From assembly GCF_003070865.1 (NCBI RefSeq), contig NZ_CP026948.1, positions 558,001 to 622,000 on the forward strand: a DNA stretch of 64,000 bases, given 5' to 3'. This document shows positions 29,190-37,046 of the stretch, in pieces. The first letter of the stretch is position 1. Every line of letters begins with the position of its first letter. Position numbers and translations under genes: made by a program. The notes beneath the pieces are model-generated. The model was not told where the DNA came from. It saw nothing but the letters and a program-made list of their open reading frames with translations, and did no database searches. The DNA is from Corynebacterium liangguodongii (GTDB taxonomy: Bacteria > Actinomycetota > Actinomycetes > Mycobacteriales > Mycobacteriaceae).

Positions 29190-29837
29190 ATGTGTGGACG
29201 TTTCGTTCTCTTTACAACGGGCAACGAGCTTATCGACGCCATCGCGGCGATCCCCGGCGTCGACTCCGTTGCCGCACCCGACGGCACGCCCCCACCGCGC
29301 TACAACGTCGCCCCCACCCAGCAGGTCCCCCTCGTGCGCCTGAAAGGGGCCCAGGCCTCGCTCAACGCCGCACGCTGGGGCCTGATCCCGCGCTGGAAGA
29401 AGGACGAGCGAGGCGCCCCGCTGTTTAACGCCCGCGCCGAGACGGTGGCGGAAAAGCCGTCGTTTCGCCAGGCCTTCGCGGCGCGGCGGGGGCTCATGGT
29501 GCTCGACGGGTACTACGAGTGGAAGGACAAGGTCCCCTACTTCGTTGCCCCGGAGCGCGGGATGCTCTACGCGGCGGCGCTGTGGGAGACCGGGGGCGAT
29601 CAGCTCTCCGCGACGATGGTGACCACCGCGGCCGCCGAGCCGATGGAGTGGCTGCACCACCGGCTGCCGCTGTTCCTCCTGCCCGAGGAGGTCGAGCAGT
29701 GGGTGCACGGCACCCCGGAGCAGGCCGGCGAGCTGCTTGGCCCCTCGCGCGTGGCCGGCGAGCTGCGCGCGCGGCACGCGGCGCCCGAGGTGGGCAACGT
29801 GCGCAACGACCACGCCGAGCTTATGGGGGCGAACTGA
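29190..29837 (+). CDS. SRAP domain protein (abasic-site processing, HMCES/YedK family)
   Basis: A 215-residue protein that crosslinks to abasic sites in single-stranded DNA through its second residue, Cys2 (MCGRF). Also present: [13 protein letters not shown] (Asn of the active site), [21 protein letters not shown] (Glu) and [11 protein letters not shown] (His), so the catalytic set is complete. Length is normal. Its 3' end is overlapped on the other strand by a long extension of the ebsC frame. Confidence 0.93.
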   Translation: MCGRFVLFTTGNELIDAIAAIPGVDSVAAPDGTPPPRYNVAPTQQVPLVRLKGAQASLNAARWGLIPRWKKDERGAPLFNARAETVAEKPSFRQAFAARRGLMVLDGYYEWKDKVPYFVAPERGMLYAAALWETGGDQLSATMVTTAAAEPMEWLHHRLPLFLLPEEVEQWVHGTPEQAGELLGPSRVAGELRARHAAPEVGNVRNDHAELMGAN

Positions 29838-30277
29838 GCCTCGGTGAGGGAGGCGAGGTCGCCGGGGGCGAGTCTCGCGGAGAGGCCGCGGTTGCCGGCG
29901 GAGACGGTGATGATGTCACGGTGGGCGAGGGGGGCGTCGATAAGCGTGGGCAGCTTCGTGAGCGTGCCCAGCGGGGAGATGCCGCCAACGATGTAGCCCG
30001 TGGCGCGTTGCGCGACGGCCGGATCCGCCAGCTCCGCGCGCTTCCAGCCAAGCGCCTTGGCCGCCTGCTTGAGGGCGAGGCGGGAAGAAGAGGACACGCA
30101 GCACAGCGCTAAGGCGCGCTGCGGTCCAGCGACCACCAGCGTCTTGACCACCTCGGCGGGATCGAGGCCGAGCTCAGCGGCGGCGTGGAGGCCGAAATCG
30201 TCGCTACCGGGGGTGTATTCCACAACCTCGTGGGGCACCGCGGCAAGGGCCGCGAGCGCGCGTGTCCGTGCGGCCAT
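29600..30277 (-). CDS. ebsC: YbaK/EbsC-type aminoacyl-tRNA deacylase with C-terminal extension
   Basis: YbaK/ProXp family proteins hydrolyse Cys-tRNA(Pro) and similar mischarged tRNAs. The family domain is within the first ~150 residues: [27 protein letters not shown], the Lys [21 protein letters not shown], and the [21 protein letters not shown] motif with GG. Family members usually stop shortly after [14 protein letters not shown], but here no stop occurs until 29600, adding ~75 low-complexity Arg/Ser-rich residues read antisense to the SRAP gene. The start ATG at 30277 ([11 protein letters not shown]) gives the family N-terminus. Confidence 0.78.
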   Translation of the reverse strand: MAARTRALAALAAVPHEVVEYTPGSDDFGLHAAAELGLDPAEVVKTLVVAGPQRALALCCVSSSSRLALKQAAKALGWKRAELADPAVAQRATGYIVGGISPLGTLTKLPTLIDAPLAHRDIITVSAGNRGLSARLAPGDLASLTEAQFAPISSAWSLRTLPTSGAACRARSSPATREGPSSSPACSGVPCTHCSTSSGRRNSGSRWCSHSIGSAAAVVTIVAES

Positions 30278-30281
30278 CGCC

Positions 30282-30641
30282 CTAGACCTCCTCGATGACG
30301 ATCGTGCCCATGCGGGAGGCGCGCTCGAAGGCACCCGGAGTGCCGAGCAAGGACCTGTAGTTCTCCGGCACGATCTGCCAGCTCAGGCCGACGGGATCCC
30401 TCATCCACCCGCAGGGCCCGGGGATGCTCGCCAGCGCATCCCACCAGGCGTCGACCTCGGAGTAGGCGACCGCGCACTCTGCGGGCTGCAGGTGCACCCG
30501 GGAGGCGGGGAAGGTCTCCGTGTAGAGCGCCCTGGCCTCCCCCACCCGCCTGAAAGCGGGCCCGGCAAAGAGCAGGCGGGGGGACACCCGCTCGGCGGCG
30601 TCGTCGTCGCTGCACCAGACGGTCTGGATGATCCTTTGCAT
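30282..30641 (-). CDS. Short PhnB-like/VOC family protein
   Basis: A 119-residue protein of the glyoxalase-fold PhnB/3-demethylubiquinone group. It has the start [13 protein letters not shown], the [11 protein letters not shown] piece and the terminal block [24 protein letters not shown] plus [11 protein letters not shown]. The stretch that normally lies between (about 40-60 residues with the GxxF/NGGP region) is absent, and an unusual [13 protein letters not shown] segment stands near the N-terminus. It is therefore either a compact variant or an internally deleted copy. It is followed by ebsC after 4 nt. Confidence 0.65.
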   Translation of the reverse strand: MQRIIQTVWCSDDDAAERVSPRLLFAGPAFRRVGEARALYTETFPASRVHLQPAECAVAYSEVDAWWDALASIPGPCGWMRDPVGLSWQIVPENYRSLLGTPGAFERASRMGTIVIEEV

Positions 30642-30716
30642 GGTCTTCGAGACTATCAGCGTCTATCGGAGCAGATCAGGGCCTACCAGGTCAGCTGCGG
30701 GCGGCGGGGCCGTGCG

Positions 30717-30722
30717 TAGAAT
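30717..30722 (+). promoter_or_regulatory. Leaderless promoter -10 for sigH
   Basis: TAGAAT, 7 nt before the ATG at 30730; it decides the sigH start over the in-frame ATG at 30721, which it overlaps. Confidence 0.6.
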
Positions 30723-30729
30723 GGCGCGC

Positions 30730-31356
30730 ATGGCCGAGACTGACCTCGACACTAGAGACGCTGGCGACACGGGAGACACGGGAGATACTGCCGACCTCAA
30801 GGAGCGCTTCGCCGCGGAGGCAATGCCGCTCGTGGACCAGCTCTACGGCGGCGCGCTGCGCATGACCCGCAACCCGCAGGACGCCGAGGACCTCGTGCAG
30901 GAGACCTTCCTCAAGGCGTACAAGGCGTTCGGCAGTTACACCCCGGGCACCAACCTGAAGGCGTGGCTCTACCGGATCATGACCAACAGCTACATCAACA
31001 CCTACCGCAAGAAGAAGCGGCAGCCGCTGGAGACTTCGACCGATGACGTGACCGACCACCAGCTCTATACCACGAGCTCGCACGACTCGACAGGCCTGGA
31101 ATCGGCCGAGGTGGCGGCGCTGAAAAACATGCCGAACGGCCGGATCTCCGAGGCGTTCGACGAGCTCAACGAGGACTACCGCATGGTGGTCTACATGGCC
31201 GATGTTGAGGAGATGGCCTACAAGGAAATCGCTGAGGCGCTCGGCATTCCGCTCGGCACGGTGATGTCGCGCCTGCATCGGGGAAGAAAACAGCTCCGCG
31301 CGATGTTGAAAGACGTGGCGAACGAGCACGGAATCGGCCTGGAGGTAGAGAACTGA
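30730..31356 (+). CDS. sigH: ECF sigma factor SigH
   Basis: Heat- and disulfide-stress sigma factor, 208 residues with the ATG at 30730. The N-terminus has an acidic repeat [14 protein letters not shown]. Region 2 reads [42 protein letters not shown] (contacts to the core enzyme and -10), region 4 [42 protein letters not shown]. It is coupled to the anti-sigma gene through a TGATG overlap at 31354-31358, as in C. glutamicum and mycobacteria. Confidence 0.95.
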   Translation: MAETDLDTRDAGDTGDTGDTADLKERFAAEAMPLVDQLYGGALRMTRNPQDAEDLVQETFLKAYKAFGSYTPGTNLKAWLYRIMTNSYINTYRKKKRQPLETSTDDVTDHQLYTTSSHDSTGLESAEVAALKNMPNGRISEAFDELNEDYRMVVYMADVEEMAYKEIAEALGIPLGTVMSRLHRGRKQLRAMLKDVANEHGIGLEVEN

Positions 31357-31706
31357 TGAGCGCCGGCAACCACGACCGCACAGCTTATGGTGCACAGGGC
31401 TGCGACTGTCCCGAGTGCGGCGATGCGCACCTCATGCTCTGCGAGCTGCTTGATGCGGAGACCACCGCCGAGCGCGCCGCGCAGATCCGTGAGATCATCG
31501 CACGCTGCCCGGGCTGCTTCCGCCGCTTGGAGGACGAACAGGCCGCTCGGGTTTTGGTGCGGGACTGCTGCGGTGCCGCCCGGGCGCCCGAAGGGCTCAA
31601 GCGGCGCATCCTGGCGCAGATCACCACCCTCACTGTGTCCCAGGTGACTCAGGTGACTCAGGTGTCCCAGGTGACTCAGGTGCGGGTGAGCCGGCCCGGG
31701 CGCTAG
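31356..31706 (+). CDS. rshA: Anti-sigma factor RshA
   Basis: Redox-sensitive anti-sigma of SigH, 116 residues. The zinc anti-sigma motif, normally HxxxCxxC, is here IIARCPGC: both Cys are present but the His position is Ile. Extra Cys are in DCPECGDAHLMLCELL near the N-terminus and VRDCCGAARAPEGLKRRI, and a His at that N-terminal segment could replace the lost ligand. The C-terminal tail is five VTQ/VSQ units from a 9-bp tandem repeat. It is translationally coupled to sigH and followed by a strong terminator. Confidence 0.88.
   Translation: MSAGNHDRTAYGAQGCDCPECGDAHLMLCELLDAETTAERAAQIREIIARCPGCFRRLEDEQAARVLVRDCCGAARAPEGLKRRILAQITTLTVSQVTQVTQVSQVTQVRVSRPGR
31635..31679 (+). repeat. 9-bp tandem repeat in rshA
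   Basis: Five in-frame units of GTG-(ACT or TCC)-CAG encode the VSQ/VTQ tail of RshA. In-frame copy change would only lengthen or shorten the tail. Confidence 0.9.
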
Positions 31707-31724
31707 GCGCAGGGCAGGGAAAAT

Positions 31725-31769
31725 CGCCCCGCCCCCCACTCGCGTTGCGGTGGGGGGCGGGGCGTTTTT
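31725..31769 (+). terminator. Strong intrinsic terminator after rshA
   Basis: A perfect 15-bp GC-rich stem (31725-31739 with 31750-31764), 10-nt loop and a TTTTT run at 31765-31769. It lies between the convergent rshA and bL37 genes; the A-rich base just before it may serve the minus strand weakly. Confidence 0.95.
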
Positions 31770-31775
31770 CGGTTC

Positions 31776-31850
31776 TTATGCGTTAGGGCGCTTGCCGCGG
31801 TTCGCGCTCTTCTTGCGGCGATCCTTGCGCTTCCGGCCACGCTTGCTCAT
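31776..31850 (-). CDS. 50S ribosomal protein bL37
   Basis: A 24-residue, extremely basic protein (starts MSKRGRKRKDRRKK, ends GKRPNA) that matches the small actinobacterial ribosomal protein bL37 seen in mycobacterial 50S structures. The ATG at 31850 has a perfect GGAGG five nt upstream and a TAGAGT -10 box about 49 nt upstream. The gene is too short for normal gene callers. Family and location between sigH-rshA and the whiB1-type gene fit other actinobacteria. Confidence 0.9.
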   Translation of the reverse strand: MSKRGRKRKDRRKKSANRGKRPNA

Positions 31851-31898
31851 GGGAGCCTCCTTCATGTCAGTGCGGAGTAGGGGGATATCTGGCCTATC

Positions 31899-31904
31899 AC
31901 TCTA
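31899..31904 (-). promoter_or_regulatory. Likely -10 box for bL37
   Basis: TAGAGT on the minus strand (TANNNT), giving a leader of about 40 nt that contains the GGAGG. Confidence 0.5.
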
Positions 31905-31963
31905 TCGCCGAGTGCGCGCTGGCCACACATCGGGTGTGCGCTCTCTCCGGCGCACGCGCGAGG

Positions 31964-32227
31964 TTAGGCGGTGAGGCGGGCGCGGCCGCGGGCGCGCTGC
32001 TTGTTGCGGCGCTTGAGCGCGCGGCGCTCCTCCTCGGAGAGGCCGCCCCACACGCCGGCGTCCTGGCCGGTCTCCAGGGCCCACTTGAGGCACTGGGAGG
32101 TCACGGGGCAGCGGTTGCAGACGAGCTTCGCCTGCGCGATTTGGGCAAGTGCGGGGCCGGAGTTGCCGACGGGGAAGAAAAGCTCGGGGTCTTCGTCGCG
32201 GCAAACAGCTTCGTGGCGCCAATCCAT
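31964..32227 (-). CDS. whcE: WhiB1-type iron-sulfur regulator
   Basis: An 87-residue WhiB1 orthologue; in C. glutamicum it is called WhcE and acts in oxidative and heat stress next to sigH. Cluster ligands are C9, C37, C40 and C46, with the DPELFFPVGNSGPALAQIA stretch, GVWGGLSEEE turn and a basic tail KRRNKQRARGRAR. The long open frame goes to 32344, but the ATG at 32227 follows AAGGAGA by about 8 nt and matches the WhiB1 start MDWRHEAVC. A long regulatory region lies upstream. Confidence 0.93.
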   Translation of the reverse strand: MDWRHEAVCRDEDPELFFPVGNSGPALAQIAQAKLVCNRCPVTSQCLKWALETGQDAGVWGGLSEEERRALKRRNKQRARGRARLTA

Positions 32228-32402
32228 GGTCGTGTCTCCTTCGTAAGGGTCTGTCAATGTCGGGCGGTCAATCGGGTCGTGCGGGTGCGTGCGCGTCACG
32301 AGACAGCCCCTTGAGATGAGGGGCGCAGTCGACGTGATCAGCACGTGCAGGGCGGGCGGTGGGCCCCGGTGGTTCCGGGGGCCGTCATCGCTTTCCCTAC
32401 TG

Positions 32403-32428
32403 TTAACCCCGTGGTGGTGTGGGGTTAA
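32403..32428. promoter_or_regulatory. Inverted repeat upstream of whcE, possible operator
   Basis: TTAACCCC and GGGGTTAA, 8-bp perfect arms, 10-nt spacer. About 175 nt upstream of the whcE start. Confidence 0.4.
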
Positions 32429-32511
32429 GGGCTAGGTAACCAGCCCGTCGTTTTTGCTACCCGAGAATAATGGCACGTTCATCACGGCTTCGCTAGAGAT
32501 AAAGGGTAAAA

Positions 32512-32527
32512 TGTGATGGAGATCATA
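32512..32527. promoter_or_regulatory. GlxR (CRP-type) site candidate
   Basis: TGTGA-N6-TCATA matches the GlxR consensus TGTGA-N6-TCACA at 9 of 10 defined positions. It lies in an AT-rich patch in the whcE/32729 intergenic region. Confidence 0.5.
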
Positions 32528-32714
32528 AAATATTATTCGGGCTGGAGGCGCCGAATTGGTCGCCACCAACCAAATCGCGGACTGGATACACGCCGACTAC
32601 CAGCGCAGATATGCGCGTGTCGCCGAGCACGATGCGAACCCCGCGGTCAAATCAGGGCAACACCGACCGGCCCCCCCCTAGGCACGCCTCTCGTCCCCGT
32701 CAAGGCCCGGTGGA

Positions 32715-32720
32715 TAGACT
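32715..32720 (+). promoter_or_regulatory. Leaderless promoter -10 for the 32729 gene
   Basis: TAGACT, 8 nt before the GTG at 32729 (followed directly by an in-frame ATG at 32732). Confidence 0.55.
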
Positions 32721-32728
32721 TTTGGGTT

Positions 32729-33211
32729 GTGATGTCAACGCAACCGCCCCACCCCGACCGGCCGATGCCCGCGGCCTCCGTGCCCGTCCCCGCGATCGTG
32801 CGCTTCGGCGGGGCGGTCGTAGCCCTGCAATGCGCAGCGATGTTCGTCTATGCGATCTCGCTCATCGCCACCAACCTCCGCGCTCGCGCGGGCGGGGCCG
32901 CCTCGAGCCTGCAGTCCGATTCGGGCGCGGCGAACTACGTCGGCGTGGGCACGGCCGTATTCCTCCTCGTCGTGTTCGGTTTTGTCGCCTTCCACGCCGT
33001 GCGCACGGTGGCGGGCCGGCCCTCGGGGCGCGGGGCGATCGTCCTCATCGAGGCGATCTTGCTGGGCGTGGCGGTCTACATGTTCAGCGGCGGTGCGCCC
33101 GCGCTCGGAGCGGCCACGGCGGCCTCAGCGCTCGCCGCGCTCGTAGGCGTGTTCCACCCCGCGGCGGTGCAGTACTGGGAAGCGCGCTACGAGCTGCGAC
33201 GGCAGCGCTAG
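32729..33211 (+). CDS. Conserved four-span membrane protein (Rv3217c-like)
   Basis: About 160 residues with a short proline-rich N-terminus and four hydrophobic spans (IVRFGGAVVALQCAAMFVYAISLI, GVGTAVFLLVVFGFVAFHAV, GAIVLIEAILLGVAVYMF, LGAATAASALAALVGVF). The C-terminus is basic (YELRRQR). A conserved actinobacterial protein of unknown role, similar in size and place to M. tuberculosis Rv3217c. The last codon and TAG share CTAG with the convergent gene's stop. Confidence 0.7.
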   Translation: MMSTQPPHPDRPMPAASVPVPAIVRFGGAVVALQCAAMFVYAISLIATNLRARAGGAASSLQSDSGAANYVGVGTAVFLLVVFGFVAFHAVRTVAGRPSGRGAIVLIEAILLGVAVYMFSGGAPALGAATAASALAALVGVFHPAAVQYWEARYELRRQR

Positions 33212-34401
33212 AGCGCGCTCAGCGCGACGAGGGCGTTGCCTCGCTTTTCGACGACCACCTCGCCCGCCGCGGCAACGCCCACGCGCCTGGCCTCGTCCCC
33301 GCCGCGATCGACGGCGATGACCCGCTCCACCTGGGGCTCGGGCGTATCCGCCCGCGTCACCGCAAGGCCTCCGTCGATGGGCACGAGCACCCGGTCGCCG
33401 GCCGCACACCCCGTCCCCAAAGCGCCGTCGAGCGAACCGGAAAGGCTGAGATCGCCCGGGCGGAAGAGCAGGAGCGCCCCGCCGCTTGCGGCCGTCATGT
33501 GGTGCGGTAGATCCGCGGTGGAGACCGCGGGGTCGAGCGGGGGTGTCGGGCTGGCGGATTTTTGCGCGCCGTCGGTGCCGAAGGAGCGCACCTCGCCCGC
33601 GGCCGGGTCGTAGATCGCCGCGGCCTCGGGAGAGACGGCGAGGAGAAAAGAGCCCGCTGCTACGCGGGTGCTCGAGTGGATCTCGGGTTTACGGGAGTCT
33701 TCCGGGGTGGCGTCTAAAAGCCTCAGCCAGGTCCCGTCGGCGCAGGTCTCGGTCACCGCGAGGAGCTCCTTGCGGGTGAGCGCCGAGGATATTTCGCACT
33801 GGTGGGGCTGGAAATCTGCCTCCTGCGGGGCTTCGACTCGCCCGTATTCGACGGTGCGCACGAGGTCGGAGCGCCACAGCTCCACCCGGCTCGCGCTCAC
33901 AGTGCCGACGCGGTCGTTCGACGAGATGCCGCGCACTTCGTCCGGCGCAACCGCCGCGCGGGTGCCGGCGTATTGGCCCGAGAGCGCATCGATGGCGACG
34001 ACGTCGCCGCAGCCGGCCCGGTCGCGGTAGGTGGCCACGACCTTGCCCCACGCCTGCCCCAACGAGCACAGCTCCACCTCGCGCCGGTACGTCCACGCGG
34101 TGGCGCCCGTGGGGGTGGTAGCGCTCAGCGTCTTCTCAGCGGCGGAGTAGCTGATGATGAGGCCCTGAGCGATAAGCGGGGCGGCGCCGGGGGAGTCGTC
34201 GACAAGCCGGAAGCTCTCCGCGAGCTGCTGCGGGGCGGAGCTCAGCGGGGCGACCGATTCCAGGCGCTCCGGCGCCGGGGTGAGCTCGGAGGAGCGGATC
34301 GGGGCCGTGGCGTAGGCGCCGCCGACGAGCGCGAGCGCGGTGGCCGCAATCGCGGCGCTGGCCAGGACATCGCCGCGGGTGCGGCGCAGCGCGGGGCTCA
34401 T
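33208..34401 (-). CDS. Rv3212-like secreted beta-propeller protein
   Basis: A 397-residue protein with an N-terminal membrane anchor (VLASAAIAATALALVGGAYAT, about residues 11-31) and an extracytoplasmic part made of repeated strands, such as LIISYSAAEKTLSATTPTGATAWTYR and VVAIDALSGQYAGTRAAV, suggesting a PQQ-like beta-propeller. Paired Cys (ELCSLG, RAGCGD, HQCEISS, ETCADG) could form disulfides. Its ATG overlaps the stop of the RNA helicase (ATGA, 34398-34401), so the two are coupled. The function is not known. Confidence 0.7.
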   Translation of the reverse strand: MSPALRRTRGDVLASAAIAATALALVGGAYATAPIRSSELTPAPERLESVAPLSSAPQQLAESFRLVDDSPGAAPLIAQGLIISYSAAEKTLSATTPTGATAWTYRREVELCSLGQAWGKVVATYRDRAGCGDVVAIDALSGQYAGTRAAVAPDEVRGISSNDRVGTVSASRVELWRSDLVRTVEYGRVEAPQEADFQPHQCEISSALTRKELLAVTETCADGTWLRLLDATPEDSRKPEIHSSTRVAAGSFLLAVSPEAAAIYDPAAGEVRSFGTDGAQKSASPTPPLDPAVSTADLPHHMTAASGGALLLFRPGDLSLSGSLDGALGTGCAAGDRVLVPIDGGLAVTRADTPEPQVERVIAVDRGGDEARRVGVAAAGEVVVEKRGNALVALSAL

Positions 34402-35681
34402 CGGCGCCTCCGATCCGGCCTGCGGCGCGGCTCGGCATCCCCGAGCAACTCCGTCGGCGGGCCGACGCGCTCGCCGGCGGACGCCGGGATGGCAAGCGCC
34501 TCGAAGAGCTCGGGCGAGGTGGAAAACCACGCCGGGGGCTCGGGCATGCCCAGGCCGAGCTCGGAATCGATCGCCTCCCACTTCGCGGCCTCGTCATACC
34601 CGACGAGGGTCACCGCGGTGCCCGAGTTACCCGCGCGGCCCGTCCGCCCGATCCGGTGGACGTAGGTCATGGGGTCATCCGGGGTCTGGAAGTTGATCAC
34701 GTGGGTGACATCGTCGATGTCGATCCCGCGCGCCGCCACGTCGGTGGCCACGAGGATCTCCACCGCCGCGCTGCGAAACGCCTCTAAGGACCTCTCACGC
34801 GCCGCCTGGCCAAGGTCGCCGTGCACCGCGGCGACGGTGAAGCCGCGCTGCGCCAGGTCCGCAGCAAGCTCGGCGGCGGTGCGCTTCGTGCGGGTAAAGA
34901 TGATCGTGCGGCCCCGCCCCTTTGCCTGCAGAATCTTCGCCGTGACCTCGGGTTTATCCATCCGGTGGGAGCGAAAGACGACCTGCCTCGTCGTGGCGTG
35001 AATGCGGGGCGAATCCGCGGCCTCGGCGCGGATGTGGACGGGCCTGTTCATCAACGAGCGGGCGAGGGTGAGGATCGGCCCGGGCATCGTGGCGGAAAAC
35101 AGCATGGACTGCAGCGGGCGCGGCAGGGCCGACCAGAGCTTCTGGATGTCCGGCAAAAACCCGAGGTCGAGCATCTCGTCGGCCTCGTCCAACACGAGGA
35201 TGGCCACCCGATGGAGCGCGAGCTCGCCGCGCTCATAGAGGTCGATCAGCCGCCCGGGTGTGCCCACGACGACGTCCGCGCCGGAGCGAAGCTGCTCGAT
35301 CTGCGGCTCGTACGCCCGCCCGCCGTAGATCGTGGTCACCCGCACCGGCGTGTGCGCGGCGGCGTGCACCAGATCGTCTCCCACCTGCACGGCGAGCTCG
35401 CGGGTGGGCACGATCACCAGCGCGCGCGGGGTGCCGTCGAGCTCGGCGATGTCGGCGTCGTCGAAGACGCGGTCGATCACGGCTACGCCGAACCCGTAGG
35501 TCTTGCCCATCCCGGTGCGGGCCTGCCCGATGAGGTCTTTGCCGGCCAGCGCGATCGGCAGCGCGAGCTCCTGAATGGAAAACGCGTGCGTGATACCGAG
35601 CTCGCCCAGCGCGTCGACGATCTCGGCGGCGACGCCGAGCTCGGCGAAGGTCGGCGCGGTGTGGTCTGCGGGCGAAGGCAC
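34398..35681 (-). CDS. rhlE: DEAD-box RNA helicase, RhlE type
   Basis: ATP-dependent RNA helicase, 427 residues. Motifs: Q motif FSIQELALPIAL, I ARTGMGKT (a GMGKT variant of GSGKT), Ia VPTRELAVQV, II LDEADEM, III FSATMP, V DVAARGIDID and VI HRIGRTGRAG. The C-terminal tail is short and basic (EPRRRPDRRRR). The GTG at 35681 is 6 nt after TAAGAT, so leaderless. It is followed by the propeller gene with a 4-nt overlap. Confidence 0.92.
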   Translation of the reverse strand: MPSPADHTAPTFAELGVAAEIVDALGELGITHAFSIQELALPIALAGKDLIGQARTGMGKTYGFGVAVIDRVFDDADIAELDGTPRALVIVPTRELAVQVGDDLVHAAAHTPVRVTTIYGGRAYEPQIEQLRSGADVVVGTPGRLIDLYERGELALHRVAILVLDEADEMLDLGFLPDIQKLWSALPRPLQSMLFSATMPGPILTLARSLMNRPVHIRAEAADSPRIHATTRQVVFRSHRMDKPEVTAKILQAKGRGRTIIFTRTKRTAAELAADLAQRGFTVAAVHGDLGQAARERSLEAFRSAAVEILVATDVAARGIDIDDVTHVINFQTPDDPMTYVHRIGRTGRAGNSGTAVTLVGYDEAAKWEAIDSELGLGMPEPPAWFSTSPELFEALAIPASAGERVGPPTELLGDAEPRRRPDRRRR

Positions 35682-35687
35682 ACGCTT

Positions 35688-35693
35688 ATCTTA
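35688..35693 (-). promoter_or_regulatory. Leaderless promoter -10 for rhlE
   Basis: TAAGAT on the minus strand, 6 nt before the GTG at 35681. Confidence 0.55.
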
Positions 35694-35797
35694 AACATGT
35701 TTGCGCCAACCCCAACGTCGGGTATTGTCCGGTCGCAGCTCAGAAGGGGCGTCGTCACGCGTGGTGCGCGAGGGGACGCGCGATGGAAGCCGCGCGA

Positions 35798-35803
35798 TAC
35801 AAT
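35798..35803 (+). promoter_or_regulatory. Likely -10 box for the DUF3107 operon
   Basis: TACAAT, 66 nt before the ATG at 35870; the TSS would be near 35810. Confidence 0.5.
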
Positions 35804-35869
35804 GGGCCCCTACGTACCTGCACGCGACCTTCGACAAGACACGATTTAAGGACAGTGAAGTTTTCGACT

Positions 35870-36094
35870 ATGGATATCAGGATCGGCCTCACCGACACCG
35901 CCCGCGAGCTCACCGTGGCCAGCGCAGAGTCCCAAGACTCGGTGCTCGAGCAGGTCAAGGCGGCGATCGCGGAGGGTGCACCGACGGTGACACTGGCAGA
36001 TGACAAGGGCAGGATCTACCTCGTGCGCACCGAGCGCATCGCCTACGTCGAGGTGGGCACCTCCACCGCCCGCTCCGTCGGGTTCGCGCGCTAG
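35870..36094 (+). CDS. DUF3107 family protein
   Basis: A 74-residue protein (MDIRIGLTDTARELTVASAE ... TERIAYVEVGTSTARSVGFAR) matching DUF3107, a small ribosome-sized actinobacterial family (Rv3208A/TB9.4 type) with no assigned function. The ATG at 35870 gives the family start. It is followed after 21 nt by the DUF3152 gene, which is the usual order. Confidence 0.85.
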   Translation: MDIRIGLTDTARELTVASAESQDSVLEQVKAAIAEGAPTVTLADDKGRIYLVRTERIAYVEVGTSTARSVGFAR

Positions 36095-36115
36095 CTGGGC
36101 CTGGGGCGAGACGCT

Positions 36116-37045
36116 ATGACCCATCGGCAGGGGCTCGGCCCTACGCTGGGCGAGGATGTGGAGGCGCGAGAGCCGTTTCTCCAGCGGTTTGTCCGCGAGT
36201 ACGGCTGGCGCGCCTACGCCATCCCGGTCCTTTCGGTGATCACCCTCCTCGTCGCGGCCAACGTGGTGGCCAACCCCGATGACGCGGCCCTGGCGGCCCC
36301 GGCGGGGCAGGAGGGCGCGCCGCACGAGGCCGCGGGCCACGACGGCGAGCCGGTGCGCGATCCCGCGCAGCTGCCAGAAGGGAGCGTCGGGCTCAACGAC
36401 CTCCCGCCCGGCGGGCCGTATACCGAGGCCGGCACGCGGACCTACCGCGAGGTCGGGGCCCCGGGTGCGAAGGCGGGCAAGGGCGAGGAGCTCACGCTGC
36501 GCTACGTCGTCGAGGTCGAAGAGGGCATCGACGCGGTGCAGTTCGGCGGCGATGACGCCCTATCCGCGCTCGTCGATGCCACCCTGGCCGACCCCCGGGG
36601 CTGGACCAACGACCCGCGCTTCGGCTTCGAGCACGTCACGGGCAGCGAGAACCCAGACCTGCGCATCCGGCTCACCTCGGCGGCTACCACCAGGGAAAAC
36701 TGTGGGGGAGACCTCGGGTTGGAGACCAGCTGCCGGTCCATGGCCACGGGGGAGAGCACCGTCGTGCTCAACGAGGCGCGCTGGGTGCGCGGCGCCGCTC
36801 CCTTCGAAGGCGACCTGGGGCGCTACCGCCAGTACCTCATCAACCACGAGGTTGGCCACGCGCTGGGCTTTGCCGCCCACGTCGCGTGCCCGGCCGACGG
36901 CGAGCTCGCCCCGATCATGATGCAGCAGACCTTGAGCCTCAATAACGCAGAGCTCCACGGGCTCGACCCCGAGGAGGTCTACCCCGATACGCCGGAGACG
37001 TGCCGCGCCAACCCGTGGCCCTACCCCCGCCCGGCGGTGTTGTGA
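36116..37045 (+). CDS. DUF3152 secreted zincin-like protein
   Basis: A 309-residue protein with a cytoplasmic N-terminus, one membrane anchor (YAIPVLSVITLLVAANVVA, about residues 35-53) and an extracytoplasmic DUF3152 domain. The sequence INHEVGHALGFAAHVAC contains HExxH with a third His, a plausible zinc site, and Cys pairs ENCGGDLGLETSC and PETC that may form disulfides. A secreted metallopeptidase is likely but unproven. Neighbours on both sides are conserved actinobacterial unknowns. Confidence 0.82.
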   Translation: MTHRQGLGPTLGEDVEAREPFLQRFVREYGWRAYAIPVLSVITLLVAANVVANPDDAALAAPAGQEGAPHEAAGHDGEPVRDPAQLPEGSVGLNDLPPGGPYTEAGTRTYREVGAPGAKAGKGEELTLRYVVEVEEGIDAVQFGGDDALSALVDATLADPRGWTNDPRFGFEHVTGSENPDLRIRLTSAATTRENCGGDLGLETSCRSMATGESTVVLNEARWVRGAAPFEGDLGRYRQYLINHEVGHALGFAAHVACPADGELAPIMMQQTLSLNNAELHGLDPEEVYPDTPETCRANPWPYPRPAVL

Positions 37046-37046
37046 G

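Larger units (their letters stand above)
32228..32728. other. Long regulatory region between whcE and a divergent membrane-protein gene
   Basis: No convincing gene in these 501 bp. It contains a GC-rich hairpin at about 32362-32383, an inverted repeat TTAACCCC/GGGGTTAA at 32403-32410 and 32421-32428 with a 10-nt spacer, a GGGCT/AGCCC pair around GGTAAC at 32430-32447, and an AT-rich patch with a GlxR-like site at 32512-32527. This is unusually rich in symmetric elements for one promoter region. I could not find a convincing SigH-type (GGAA-N18-GTT) promoter for whcE by eye. Confidence 0.5.

Noticed and set aside
27876..29813. A 645-codon version of aroA reaching 29813
   Set aside because: The extra ~219 codons are antisense to the SRAP gene and have no family features; a TATGAT box and normal N-terminus support ATG 29156.
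32362..32383. GC-rich hairpin upstream of whcE as terminator
   Set aside because: It has a bulged stem and no T-run, and no gene reads into it from the left; kept only as part of the intergenic description.
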